Source: a virus. From it: a stretch of DNA of 52,087 nt. The notes under the pieces were generated by a model. It saw only the letters and a program-made list of their open reading frames with translations, made no database searches and was not told the DNA's origin. The stretch is from positions 1-52,087 of the IMG/VR virus record IMGVR_UViG_3300047300_000518, one strand, 5' to 3'. Within the stretch, counting starts at the first letter, position 1; every line of letters starts with the position of its first letter. Of the stretch, positions 15,892 to 25,442 are shown piece by piece. Both the position numbers and the translations under genes were made by a program.

Positions 15892-16122
15892 TTATCTGTA
15901 GTTAGCTGTTTTCTTGGCAATCTTTGCCGGTTGTTTTACAAACTGCTTGCCTGCTTTGTTACCTGCAGCTTTTGCTTTGTTAGTTGCAGCCTTTTCACCA
16001 GGGCTTAGTGACTTCCATGCAGCGTCAGGCAAATAACGTTTTTTACCCTTCGATGGTGTACCGTCAGATGTACGCCACTTCTGTGCTGTCCAGTCTTTTA
16101 GTGACTTTTGTGGGTCTTTCAT
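15892..16122 (-). CDS. Small basic phage protein
   Basis: 76 residues: PQKSLKDWTAQKWRTSDG, KRYLPDAAWKSLSPGEKAA, and a Lys/Ala-rich end KQFVKQPAKIAKKTANYR. The KSLKxWTxQKWRTSxG and RYLP-LSPxE-AATN motifs recur in small phage and giant-virus-associated proteins (possibly DUF5872). Likely nucleic-acid binding by charge. Overlaps the next upstream gene by 4 bases. Confidence 0.7.
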   Translation of the reverse strand: MKDPQKSLKDWTAQKWRTSDGTPSKGKKRYLPDAAWKSLSPGEKAATNKAKAAGNKAGKQFVKQPAKIAKKTANYR

Positions 16123-16304
16123 GACTTGTAGCCTCCGCCTTTAGCTTTGTACTGTTTGGCTAATAGTTGAGCTTTACGAGCCGACCATTCACCTGGGTCA
16201 CCACCGGCAGTGCCAGCCTTAATCTTTTCAAACAACGCTTTACGCATTGTAGGCTTGGTGTAATTACCAGCCGCATTTACTTTGGATTTAGCTTTTGTTG
16301 CCAT
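16119..16304 (-). CDS. Small basic conserved phage protein
   Basis: 61 residues. NAAGNYTKPTMRKALFEKIK and GGDPGEWSARKAQLLAKQYK, ending KGGGYKS, match a small family widely repeated in cyanophage- and pelagiphage-like genomes. Its function has not been shown to my knowledge. Strongly basic, so a role in the packaged DNA core is possible. Confidence 0.75.
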   Translation of the reverse strand: MATKAKSKVNAAGNYTKPTMRKALFEKIKAGTAGGDPGEWSARKAQLLAKQYKAKGGGYKS

Positions 16305-16312
16305 ATTAATCC

Positions 16313-19300
16313 TTAAATTTTAGAAATTTGTCTCATAAACTCGCGGTTAGACTTAGTAGTCTGAACCCCACCTACAACACCTGCTTCGCGTTTCTTCTGC
16401 TCTTGTGGAGCTTTTAGTAAGTCTGACAACGGTTGAACTTTAAGTCCGTTTCTACGCTTAGCATCCTGCATTTCCTGCCATTCTTTACGAGCTTTAGCCA
16501 TACCATCAGTGTCACGAGCATTTGATGCTTTGACATAATCACGCTTGATTTCGCCTGTTCTATCTTTATAGAACTGCTCTGTATCAATAGCCGCACCCTG
16601 CACAAACGTTCTGTCTGTAATCTTGTTGCTTGGTAAACCAATGGCTACTGACAACATATCCAAGAAGCTAATATCTTCAGGCTTAATTACCACATCACCA
16701 TTCTTAAGAGTTACGCCATCCATCAAGCCAAATCTAGCTGCTTTCATGGACTGTGCCAATCCGGCTGGAGATAATCTTTCCAGACCTTTGTAGTACTCAC
16801 CGTCGGCCATCAGTGCCACACCTTCACCAGCACGTTGTATCAAGCTACCAGTAGCACCAGTTAATAATGCATAACCACCTTGAGCGATACCAGCGCGGCT
16901 CAAGTCCACATCAGCGTATGGCAAGATTGAAAGCATCTGACCCATACCTAACTTACCTGACAAGTCCACACCAGCAAACTTCGGCGCACCTTTTAGGATG
17001 ATGTCGGCTAACGCCTTGTCACCTATCATTTTACGTAGCGTCAACTCAGGATTGTCTGGCTCGTCATCATCACCAAACGCAGCACCCATAATCCATGCGA
17101 TTGCAGCAAAACCTGGGAAGCCCATCAAGCCACCAACTGCAAGCGTATGACCTAGGGTAAACCCTAATGCTCTACGAGCAATCATTTTTTCTTGCTTAGA
17201 CGCACCAGCAAACGAGTCTTTAATCAACTTAGCCATCAAGCTAATCTGAATTAACTGGAACTTACGGAACTGGGTAGCTAAACGACCTAAGCCCTGACGT
17301 GTAATACGTGGAGCATTAAAGCCTGAATAGTCACCGTGGGTACGTAAAATCACATCATCAGCATATGCTACAGCCTGTTCTTTATTGCTACCTGCTTTAA
17401 TTTCTAAGCGATATGCGGCAACTGCTGTGGCTACACGGTTAATAGATTCAATATCTTGAGCTACTTTACGTAGCTTTTCAATAGCCTTACCGGCAAGCTC
17501 AGCTTTTGAGCCTTCTGTATCTCTCCAACGACCTAAATCTTGGTCAAGACTAATATCAATACGACCGTTGTTTACCAAAGTTTCGATGGCTTCACGCACA
17601 TCGGCTGGTAGTTTAGAGTAACTTTCTTCTGACAAACCTTCGTTCTTAATCATGTTGAAGATTTGTTTGTAGGCTGTAGTGAACTCACCCCATGCCTGGT
17701 TGTAGTCATGCTTACCAGCTACATACGGTAATGACATCATAAATGGCTGAGTCATGTTTTGTAAGTAGTACGCTGGGTTAGTCAAAAGCATCCAGAATGA
17801 TGTTGCACCCAATGCCTTATTAATAACTGGGCTTGGTTCGTAGCTTAGACCTAATGCATGACGACGCATGAACTCGTTGTAGTATTCACGACGGACATCA
17901 CGACCTGGCTTTTGCTCATCAGCTTCCTTGCGCATTTGTTGCAAGGTGTCGTAAATCTTACCGCTGTTATGCAAGGTAGAAATAAAGTGAGCAGTCGCTA
18001 ACCCTTGGGTAGCAAACGAACGCATCATGTCATCTTCAGCACCAGCAACGTTTTTACGACGACGCTCAGACTGGCGTGCAGACTGTTCAGCTAATAATGT
18101 AAGGTGTAGGTCAGCAATCAAACGGTTAATTGCTTGAGTGGCTTTAGCACTACCTGCCTCATCCATCGAATCATTTGCTAGGTTACGCAAGCGGTAGAAC
18201 ACGTTTTGTACGTCACGACCACCATACACGTCTTGCTTAGCGCTATCCTTCTCAAATGCTTCTGAAACGTAGCCGTACCCCTCTGTGAGAAGTTGTTCTT
18301 CAATCTTACGGCCTTCACGCTTAGTTTCAGCAAAAGCAACGTAGTAATCAGTTTCGTTCTTCTCAAGCTCACGGATTTTAGCTTGTGCTTCTTTGCGTTG
18401 TTCAACAGTTTTGCTCTTATCTTTAGCATCTTTTTCAGCCTGCAAGTATGCATTTGACTTAGCGACAACTACATAGTTACCGAAACGCTTTAGTGGAGCA
18501 TAGGGTTTACCCGCACGAACAGCCATCAAAGTGCTGTAGTCTTTTAGTGATGCAGCTTTCTTTTGCTCTAAGCTTGCCACTTCAATCATGTCATTAGCAT
18601 CACGAGCAGCCTTAATTAATGCATCATACTCAGAGTTAATGTTCTCAATAACACCACGCTTCATATCTTGTAGGGTGTCATGGCCATGCTTAAACACAGC
18701 TTTAACTACATCCTGAGCATCTTTTGGTAGCGCATCAAACTCAGCTTTTAGCACTGGGTCAATATCTGGAGCTTTCTTGAGGTAGCCTGGGTCATATGCC
18801 CACTTACCATCCACGGTGGATTTCTTCAAAAATGCATTGACTGTGCCTGGGCCAGTACCACGAACCTTAGCATCTAACTTGTCGTATTGTTGCAAGATAA
18901 GGTCTACACGACGTTCGTATTTAGTCTTAACAGCTTGTTGCTCACGAACTAGTTTTACGTAGTCTGTAGCTGATTTAACATATTTAGATGCAATACGAGC
19001 CAAGTCTTCTGTAAATGCCAAGTATGTAAGACCACGGCGACCTAAGTCACGGATTGTGGCAGTAATCTCAGCAACTGGACCTTGTAGCTGTTTTGGCAAC
19101 TTCTGGATATTACCTTGCTGTCTACGTGAAAAACGCACATTACCTGATGACAAACCGCCTTCATAACTAACCACACGAGATAAGGCGTTGTCTGAAAACA
19201 ACACCATGTTTTTAGTTTCTCTGTCGCGTTCATCTAATACGTTCTCAAGGATGGCCATGTATTCGTCTGACCCAGAAGGGATAAGCATATCCAAAGGAAT

Positions 19301-22300
19301 ACTTTGTTTGTCAGAAGAAACGATGTTTAGACGTGAGCCTTTTATTGCCACGTACGATGGTTTAAATCCTTTTATACCACTAAAATCAACGTCTTTTAGT
19401 AGAGGTATTTTATTAACAGCCACTGTGCCAGCTAATCCACGGCTACTACGGTCAAGGTATGTATTACCTTCAATACCAAGCATGCGTAGATATTCAGACA
19501 CAACCTGTTTAGACATGAATCTGCCTTGTTTAATTGTGTCAATTACGCTATCAGGAAGCTGGAAGAACAAATCTGAAATGCCTTTGTTTTCTAAAAACAC
19601 TAGTGCGTCTTGCAAATCACGCCCAGTCATCTCATCTAAGTCCATGTTGATTTCTTCAACCATGTTTGTTTTTAGTTCTTCTGACAACTTAGCTTCTAGT
19701 ATTTTTAGAATCTCAGGTTGTTTACTTAGGCTTACGTCCAAATCAAGAATCTTGTCTTCCGTTGTCATTGGAAGGTTGCGAAGAACCTGACCTGGTTTTT
19801 TGGCAGCATCAACTACAGCAAAGTCTTCTTCTTTAATTCTGTCGATAGCAGCTAGCGAATCTTTATAAAACTTGACGCTACGCTCTAAGTCCTTACGCAC
19901 GGCATCTGGTAGTTTTTTAGTGAATATGCCTTTTTTATTTAGCTTTTCTTCTGTTTCCGCTAGTAGTCTTGTGTTTGCGCGTTTAGAAGAATCTATAGCT
20001 TCTTTAACGGTAACGTTATTGTGTTGTAGTCTATTAAGAACTGACTGTGCAATCGAGTTTTCCATGAACTGTGCAAAGTCTTTTCTATACAAATCCAGGT
20101 CAAACGAAGTTAACTCTGTGTAGTCTTTACCTTTATAGGTAACTTTACGGTCTGCAAATACACCAAACACATCACTAAACTTGCGTTTAACGTCAGCACG
20201 CATATAGTCAAGGGCAATACCAAAACGCTGAGCTACATACAAGCCCCAGCCGTAAGCAACAGCACCTTCACCGGTGCCAATAGCACTGGTTTTAAAGTTT
20301 CTGAACTCTGCAGATGTACCATGATATGTGCCACTGATTTCAAGCTTAGCTGCACCAAACGCTAAATCGACTAGGTTATTGGCTGATAACTGGTCAAACT
20401 TACCAAAACCAATCTTACGAAGTGCTACCTTCATGGCAGCCATCAAAGTTCTAAACCAAGCTGCAATCGGACCTTCTTGTTTTGCAATAGCTTGTGGTTG
20501 AATACCTAAGGCTACGGCTTCTTCTACAAAGTATGCAAGTAGTTCATCTAACTGCTCGTTAGTGGTTAGCGGCTTACCTTCAGCTTTTGCCACTTCTACA
20601 GCAGCATCAACACGACCTTGTGCATTTCTAGCAATAATTGATTCTAAACTGTCTTTTTTAGATTTCGACCAATCAAGAACTTGGGCTGTTAGTTTTCTGT
20701 AGTTATCAGTTCCTAACAAGTTTTCCATGCCAAGATGCACACCTACTTCATGCAAGAACACAGGCAGCTCTTGACCAACCTGAATCTGACTTGCAATCAT
20801 GTATACACGTCTACCATATACAAAAGCCTGAATATCACCAGCTTTTTTAACTACGGCTTTGACATACTTTGGTAATTCTTCGTATGAATCAACAATTGTT
20901 ACTAGCTCGTCAAAGCGTTTGTTGGCTGAGAACATCTGTTTTAGCAGGCTCTTAAGGTCAGTTGCATCGTAAGTTGAGTTCTTACCAGCGCCTTCGCTAC
21001 GGCTAAACTGAGTTTTTTCTGTGGCCGCAATCAAATCATTGTCAGTGATTAACTGGTTCAAACCAGCTAAGTTATCTTTCTTGTCGTAAACCAAGTCAAC
21101 GACATACCCTTGCACAACAGGAGTCTGGTCTTCGTACAAACCTAAACCATGCTGTTCTGCGTACTTATTCCATAGGGCTTCTGCTTTTTCAACAGCAGTT
21201 TTACCTTCTGTACCGCCTTCTTCAGCAGCGGCTTCAGCTTCCATTTCTTTCTTGACGTTACGACGCTTAACCTTTTTAGCTGTTTCTTGAGCCAAGGCTG
21301 TCAAACGGTCTGTAATGTCCTGCATTACTTGCGTATCTTCTTTGTCAAGTGCTTGTTCGTACAATGCACCTAAGGCGTCTTTATCAAGTTTGCCTTCTTT
21401 TAGCTTTTCTACACGGTCTTTATATGATGCTTTCTCAAAGTCAAATACATTGGCAGTACCCTGACTGCCTTCTTTAAGCGTAGCAAAACCAGCCTTCTTG
21501 CCTTTGTCTGCATCACCAAATGCTTCTTCGTCAGATAGCACAGGGGTAGTATCTTCTGTAGCACCTTCTTCAAGGGCTGTTACTTCTTTTTCTATTTCTT
21601 CCGCAGACTCAGTAGTGTCGGTATAACCTTCAGCTTCACGTACACCAAACAATCTTTCTGTGTCGTCACGGTTAATATCCATGGAATCAGCAGCTTCCAT
21701 GATGGTTTCAAAGTTACCAATCTTACGAACGGTAACTGGCTGGATTTTGTACTTCTTAGCAAGAGCCTGTACGTTCTTGTCCGTCATGTCCTTGAGGTAT
21801 GCCTTAGCAATCTCAATATCACGCTCTTTGTTTTTGCTCTTAGCAAAACGTTTTGCAAGAATCTCGTCAGCTAACTCAACACGTTGCTCGTCAGACAACC
21901 TAGCAGTTTTACCCTTTTCGGTATCTTTCTTAGTGTTGGCCTTCAAGAATGCATCAAGTTTTCTAAACCCAGCACCAGACAAATTAGTATTTGCAGTTTT
22001 GATTAGGCTCTTCTTGATGTCAGAGTAGCGTTTACCAGCTGCAATACCTTTATTAATAATGCCGTTGATAAGACGAGCTACAGCTTTACCACGTTTTTCT
22101 GCAGTACCAACTAGTAGGTCGTCTTGTTCAAACGTTATTTCTTGACGCGTTCTTTGCTTTTCATCTTGACGACTTTGAACGCTAGGTCTTCCTGCGGTGC
22201 CGATAGTGGTGCCAGCCCGTACTCCGCCTGCTGCTGGCTGTCCAGCTTGCTTGCTAGTCTGTCCTTTAGCGACACTTCCTGGTTGCTCGGATTGAACGCT

Positions 22301-24031
22301 GCTGGGTTGAAGAACCCCTGGTCCTCGACCATCCCCTTCAGTTGTTCCGCCTTGCTCTGATACTGCTCGAACCCCGGCATCACTTTGCTTTTGCAGTTGC
22401 AATTTTCCATCTAATTGTCCTTTCGGTAATAAATCAATTGTTGGTACTCGCTGCTCTGCTGGAATACCGGCTAGTTCATCACGTAGTGCGTGAATAGGTT
22501 CAACCTTAGCTAACTGTTGTTGTGACTTAACAGCTTTCAGAGCATTGTCCAAATCTAACTGAACACGAGCTAAGACTTCTTCAATAGATTCAGCCTGTTC
22601 AACGTACTGAGATACAGCTTTGGCTAATGAATTTGGATTTAGTGCTTTACCGCCAGTTAATGCATTGGCTTGTAAATAAGCATCTTCTACTGCTAACTGA
22701 ACTGGTGATTTTTCTTTTTCTGTAGCTACAAATTTATCCACAGCCTGGTTAAGCTGGTTTTCAGTAAAGTAAACCTTACCCTGGAATTTGTATACGTTCT
22801 TAGTTGGACTAAGCGGAACTGTCTCACCACCATATTTTGCATATGTGGCTTGTCTTACTTTGTTTAGCTCAGCTAGCTCTGCTTGCTGTTGTGCAAGAGT
22901 TTCTTGGTCTTTTTGTTGCTGTGCAGAGGCTTGAGCAGCTGCCTGTTGAGCTTGTTCAGTAGGTGTTACCTGCTGTGTTGTTTGTGGAAGATTAATTGTT
23001 GCAGCTGGAGCTTGACTATCAATAGCTTTATTAATTGCACCAGACTCTGTATTTGTTTCTGTGCCAATATCATTAGCATCTGCTAAAACACTGCCTGAAC
23101 GTTGTTTTGTTAATGCACCGACTGTAAGACCGGTACCGCCGCCCATAATACCGCCAAATGCAGCTGAACCTAATACGCCTTTAGCAATTGATACATCTGG
23201 GTCGTATTCATTGGCTGCTACGTTTGCGGATAACTTAGTTGCACCTTCTTCAATAAACTCAGAACCAAATTCTTTAGCACCTGTTTTTAGAATGCTCGTA
23301 GTAGCACCCTTGGCTAATGCAGCTTCAGCACCAAACGCACCCATAGCAAAACCAACCGGAGCTGCCATTAATGATGCTTTTCTTGCGGCTCTTGTAGCTA
23401 ATTCCTGACGCTCTGCTTCTGCTAAATCTGCAAAACGTGGTGAGTTCATAATAGCGTCGTAAGCTTCACCAGCAGCATCACCACCAGCCATAGCACCACC
23501 AGTAGCCATACCGGCGCCAGTAGCAGTTCTAGCAATACCTTTTTCAGCCATGCCTAAAGCACCGGCAGCGCCTCTAGCCCCTTTAATTGCAGAACCTGGA
23601 ACAACAAAAGAACCTAATGCTTGAGCTGCAGTAAGTAGCGGGCTTTCAGTTACATAAGAACCTACACCTTTTAACTGTGTGCCAATCTCATCAGACTCTA
23701 ATGCACGACCAAGCTTCTCTTTTGAAATTTGTGATGCAAGACTTTGCTTACGTTCACCTGACTCAATAAATTCACCAAGGCCTTTAGAAAAGTCTGTACC
23801 TGGTTCTACGAAGTCAGCAATAGATTTAACACCACCTACGGCAGCGTTGGCAAACTCAATAGCTAAATCATTAGCTACAGCTGCAATATTTCTTGATTTT
23901 GGAATGCCTAGATAAACTGCTGTGTTGTCCGCATCTAAACCAGTAATTCGACTAACTTGGTCAAAAATGGTTTTGTCGTCTACATCTTTAAGCGCCGGGT
24001 TAGCGGCGCGTAGTTCATCAATTGTCGGCAT
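16313..24031 (-). CDS. Giant polyvalent protein: metallopeptidase, ADP-ribosyltransferase and LPD38-like domains
   Basis: 2,572 residues, 15% of the window. Order: an N-terminal helical part; a Gly/Ala-rich hydrophobic region (about 115-315) suited to membrane crossing; a Gln/Ala-rich linker; a low-complexity Gly/Gln/Ser linker near 540-635; helical parts with a possible helix-turn-helix (KKYKIQPVTVRKIGN); an MPTase-PolyVal-like domain with HEVGVHLG (zinc HExxH at 1094-1098); an ART-like domain opening YHGTSAEF at 1236 and AYGWGLYVAQRF; long coiled coils; and an LPD38-like C-terminal part (about 2240-2420). Such polyvalent proteins are packaged and injected with phage DNA to act on host proteins. 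The neighbouring coiled-coil gene fits an ejection complex. Domain borders are estimates by eye. Confidence 0.85.
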   Translation of the reverse strand: MPTIDELRAANPALKDVDDKTIFDQVSRITGLDADNTAVYLGIPKSRNIAAVANDLAIEFANAAVGGVKSIADFVEPGTDFSKGLGEFIESGERKQSLASQISKEKLGRALESDEIGTQLKGVGSYVTESPLLTAAQALGSFVVPGSAIKGARGAAGALGMAEKGIARTATGAGMATGGAMAGGDAAGEAYDAIMNSPRFADLAEAERQELATRAARKASLMAAPVGFAMGAFGAEAALAKGATTSILKTGAKEFGSEFIEEGATKLSANVAANEYDPDVSIAKGVLGSAAFGGIMGGGTGLTVGALTKQRSGSVLADANDIGTETNTESGAINKAIDSQAPAATINLPQTTQQVTPTEQAQQAAAQASAQQQKDQETLAQQQAELAELNKVRQATYAKYGGETVPLSPTKNVYKFQGKVYFTENQLNQAVDKFVATEKEKSPVQLAVEDAYLQANALTGGKALNPNSLAKAVSQYVEQAESIEEVLARVQLDLDNALKAVKSQQQLAKVEPIHALRDELAGIPAEQRVPTIDLLPKGQLDGKLQLQKQSDAGVRAVSEQGGTTEGDGRGPGVLQPSSVQSEQPGSVAKGQTSKQAGQPAAGGVRAGTTIGTAGRPSVQSRQDEKQRTRQEITFEQDDLLVGTAEKRGKAVARLINGIINKGIAAGKRYSDIKKSLIKTANTNLSGAGFRKLDAFLKANTKKDTEKGKTARLSDEQRVELADEILAKRFAKSKNKERDIEIAKAYLKDMTDKNVQALAKKYKIQPVTVRKIGNFETIMEAADSMDINRDDTERLFGVREAEGYTDTTESAEEIEKEVTALEEGATEDTTPVLSDEEAFGDADKGKKAGFATLKEGSQGTANVFDFEKASYKDRVEKLKEGKLDKDALGALYEQALDKEDTQVMQDITDRLTALAQETAKKVKRRNVKKEMEAEAAAEEGGTEGKTAVEKAEALWNKYAEQHGLGLYEDQTPVVQGYVVDLVYDKKDNLAGLNQLITDNDLIAATEKTQFSRSEGAGKNSTYDATDLKSLLKQMFSANKRFDELVTIVDSYEELPKYVKAVVKKAGDIQAFVYGRRVYMIASQIQVGQELPVFLHEVGVHLGMENLLGTDNYRKLTAQVLDWSKSKKDSLESIIARNAQGRVDAAVEVAKAEGKPLTTNEQLDELLAYFVEEAVALGIQPQAIAKQEGPIAAWFRTLMAAMKVALRKIGFGKFDQLSANNLVDLAFGAAKLEISGTYHGTSAEFRNFKTSAIGTGEGAVAYGWGLYVAQRFGIALDYMRADVKRKFSDVFGVFADRKVTYKGKDYTELTSFDLDLYRKDFAQFMENSIAQSVLNRLQHNNVTVKEAIDSSKRANTRLLAETEEKLNKKGIFTKKLPDAVRKDLERSVKFYKDSLAAIDRIKEEDFAVVDAAKKPGQVLRNLPMTTEDKILDLDVSLSKQPEILKILEAKLSEELKTNMVEEINMDLDEMTGRDLQDALVFLENKGISDLFFQLPDSVIDTIKQGRFMSKQVVSEYLRMLGIEGNTYLDRSSRGLAGTVAVNKIPLLKDVDFSGIKGFKPSYVAIKGSRLNIVSSDKQSIPLDMLIPSGSDEYMAILENVLDERDRETKNMVLFSDNALSRVVSYEGGLSSGNVRFSRRQQGNIQKLPKQLQGPVAEITATIRDLGRRGLTYLAFTEDLARIASKYVKSATDYVKLVREQQAVKTKYERRVDLILQQYDKLDAKVRGTGPGTVNAFLKKSTVDGKWAYDPGYLKKAPDIDPVLKAEFDALPKDAQDVVKAVFKHGHDTLQDMKRGVIENINSEYDALIKAARDANDMIEVASLEQKKAASLKDYSTLMAVRAGKPYAPLKRFGNYVVVAKSNAYLQAEKDAKDKSKTVEQRKEAQAKIRELEKNETDYYVAFAETKREGRKIEEQLLTEGYGYVSEAFEKDSAKQDVYGGRDVQNVFYRLRNLANDSMDEAGSAKATQAINRLIADLHLTLLAEQSARQSERRRKNVAGAEDDMMRSFATQGLATAHFISTLHNSGKIYDTLQQMRKEADEQKPGRDVRREYYNEFMRRHALGLSYEPSPVINKALGATSFWMLLTNPAYYLQNMTQPFMMSLPYVAGKHDYNQAWGEFTTAYKQIFNMIKNEGLSEESYSKLPADVREAIETLVNNGRIDISLDQDLGRWRDTEGSKAELAGKAIEKLRKVAQDIESINRVATAVAAYRLEIKAGSNKEQAVAYADDVILRTHGDYSGFNAPRITRQGLGRLATQFRKFQLIQISLMAKLIKDSFAGASKQEKMIARRALGFTLGHTLAVGGLMGFPGFAAIAWIMGAAFGDDDEPDNPELTLRKMIGDKALADIILKGAPKFAGVDLSGKLGMGQMLSILPYADVDLSRAGIAQGGYALLTGATGSLIQRAGEGVALMADGEYYKGLERLSPAGLAQSMKAARFGLMDGVTLKNGDVVIKPEDISFLDMLSVAIGLPSNKITDRTFVQGAAIDTEQFYKDRTGEIKRDYVKASNARDTDGMAKARKEWQEMQDAKRRNGLKVQPLSDLLKAPQEQKKREAGVVGGVQTTKSNREFMRQISKI

Positions 24032-24050
24032 TCGGTATTACCCTAAGTTT

Positions 24051-25442
24051 TTAGCTGTTTAAGTATACAACTTGGTCGTCAGTTAGTCCACGTCCACCTT
24101 TACCATATTTCTTAATTAGCTCAGGCTTTGATAAGGTCTTCTTGTCTTTTTCAAATGCCGCTGGTAAATCACGAACATCAATAGCAGACTTTTCAGCTAC
24201 ATAAGCTTGACGGCGTTCACGACTTGCACGAGATTTTTCTTCTGTTTCAAGTGCAGCTTGTTTACGTTTCTCAGCTGATTTAGCAGCTGGAGAACCTTCT
24301 GGTGGAACGTAGCTAGGCTTTTTCTCAGTCTCAATAGCCTTCTCAGGCTTTTTAGATTTATCAGCGTCAAGGTTTTTACCAACTTGGTCAGCTAGATTTT
24401 GGGTAGTCCCTGGAGAATTAGCGTCTTTAAGAACCCCTGCATATTTATCTTGTAGCTGTCTTAATCGGGCAGCAAAATCTTTTGCAGTTGGGTCAAGGTT
24501 CTTAAGTTCATCAAAGTATGCCTTAACACCTTCTTGACGGAAGTTATCTTTTGGCGTGCCCTTAGCGTTGTATGCACGGTCAACAACACCACCAGTGCCT
24601 TTGTATTGACGCTCAATATCCAAGTTCTCACGCTTAATACTGAGTTCTTCACGTTGATTCAAGTATGTTAATAGCTTATCTGGACCACCTAAAAGGCTAA
24701 CTGCGCTATCTTGGAACTTACCATATGCTGCTTTTTCCAATGCTTTTAATGCGTCTTCACCGTTCGTAAACGTCTGTAGTACATCACCCTTAGGGCCAAG
24801 AACGTTAATTTTTCCAACACCATCTTTACCTGGAACAAACTCAGTTTTTAAACCATTTTTGTTTGCAAGTTCTGATAAGCCTTGCATACCTTTACTTTCC
24901 CATGTACCACGGGCTAAGGCTAAATCTTTGTTTAAAGTGCTACGCTTAAGGTCGAACTCGTCGTCTAAATCAGATGCACGTGATTCTTTCTTTAGACCCA
25001 AAGCTTCTACGTAACCCTTACGGCTAACACCAGCAGCAGCTTTAGTGTAATCACCCATGGCTTGACGGTTTGTATACTCGCCAGCAGTTAAGTCAGGTAA
25101 TGCACTCTTAACACCAATATTTTCTCTTAGTGCGCCAGCGGCAGCTTGAGCAGAGGCTTTTTCACCTTCAGGACCAAAACCAGCAGCCTGGTCAGATAAC
25201 ATCTTAGCTTGCTGAGTACCAATACCCGTATCTGCAGTTTGAAGTGCTTCTGTGTAATCGTTCTTTTGACCTACACGTCCGTATGTTTCTGCAAATTTAG
25301 TATCAAGAGCTTTCTGCTCTTGCATTTCTTGACGCAGCTTTTCACGCTGCATCTGACGTAGCTCTTCTTCGCCTAAACGTTCATATGTATTTAGGCCTGA
25401 TTCTAAAGCCTTACCAAGTGCTAAACCCCAGTTAATTGCCAT
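24051..25442 (-). CDS. Probable internal virion (ejection) protein, coiled coil
   Basis: 463 residues, no membrane span, with long charged helices (YERLGEEELRQMQREKLRQE, REELSIKRENLDIERQYK) and an Ala/Gln-rich middle. The C-terminus is very rich in Lys, Glu and Ser. Composition and position next to the giant injected protein resemble T7-type core proteins (gp14-16 region) in role, not in sequence. Its start overlaps the upstream stop. Function is inferred. Confidence 0.65.
   Translation of the reverse strand: MAINWGLALGKALESGLNTYERLGEEELRQMQREKLRQEMQEQKALDTKFAETYGRVGQKNDYTEALQTADTGIGTQQAKMLSDQAAGFGPEGEKASAQAAAGALRENIGVKSALPDLTAGEYTNRQAMGDYTKAAAGVSRKGYVEALGLKKESRASDLDDEFDLKRSTLNKDLALARGTWESKGMQGLSELANKNGLKTEFVPGKDGVGKINVLGPKGDVLQTFTNGEDALKALEKAAYGKFQDSAVSLLGGPDKLLTYLNQREELSIKRENLDIERQYKGTGGVVDRAYNAKGTPKDNFRQEGVKAYFDELKNLDPTAKDFAARLRQLQDKYAGVLKDANSPGTTQNLADQVGKNLDADKSKKPEKAIETEKKPSYVPPEGSPAAKSAEKRKQAALETEEKSRASRERRQAYVAEKSAIDVRDLPAAFEKDKKTLSKPELIKKYGKGGRGLTDDQVVYLNS

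Noticed and set aside
19188-19790. A 200-codon plus-strand frame opposite the giant gene
   Set aside because: It is Ser/Leu/Arg-rich, antisense to well-defined ART/linker coding sequence, and unlinked to any plus-strand unit.
22135-22410. A protein-like 91-codon frame inside the giant gene (minus strand, other frame)
   Set aside because: It has high GC at third positions, but the main frame there has A/T-rich third positions like the rest of the phage; the odd composition follows from the Gly/Gln/Ser-rich linker of the main protein. No ribosome site is seen.
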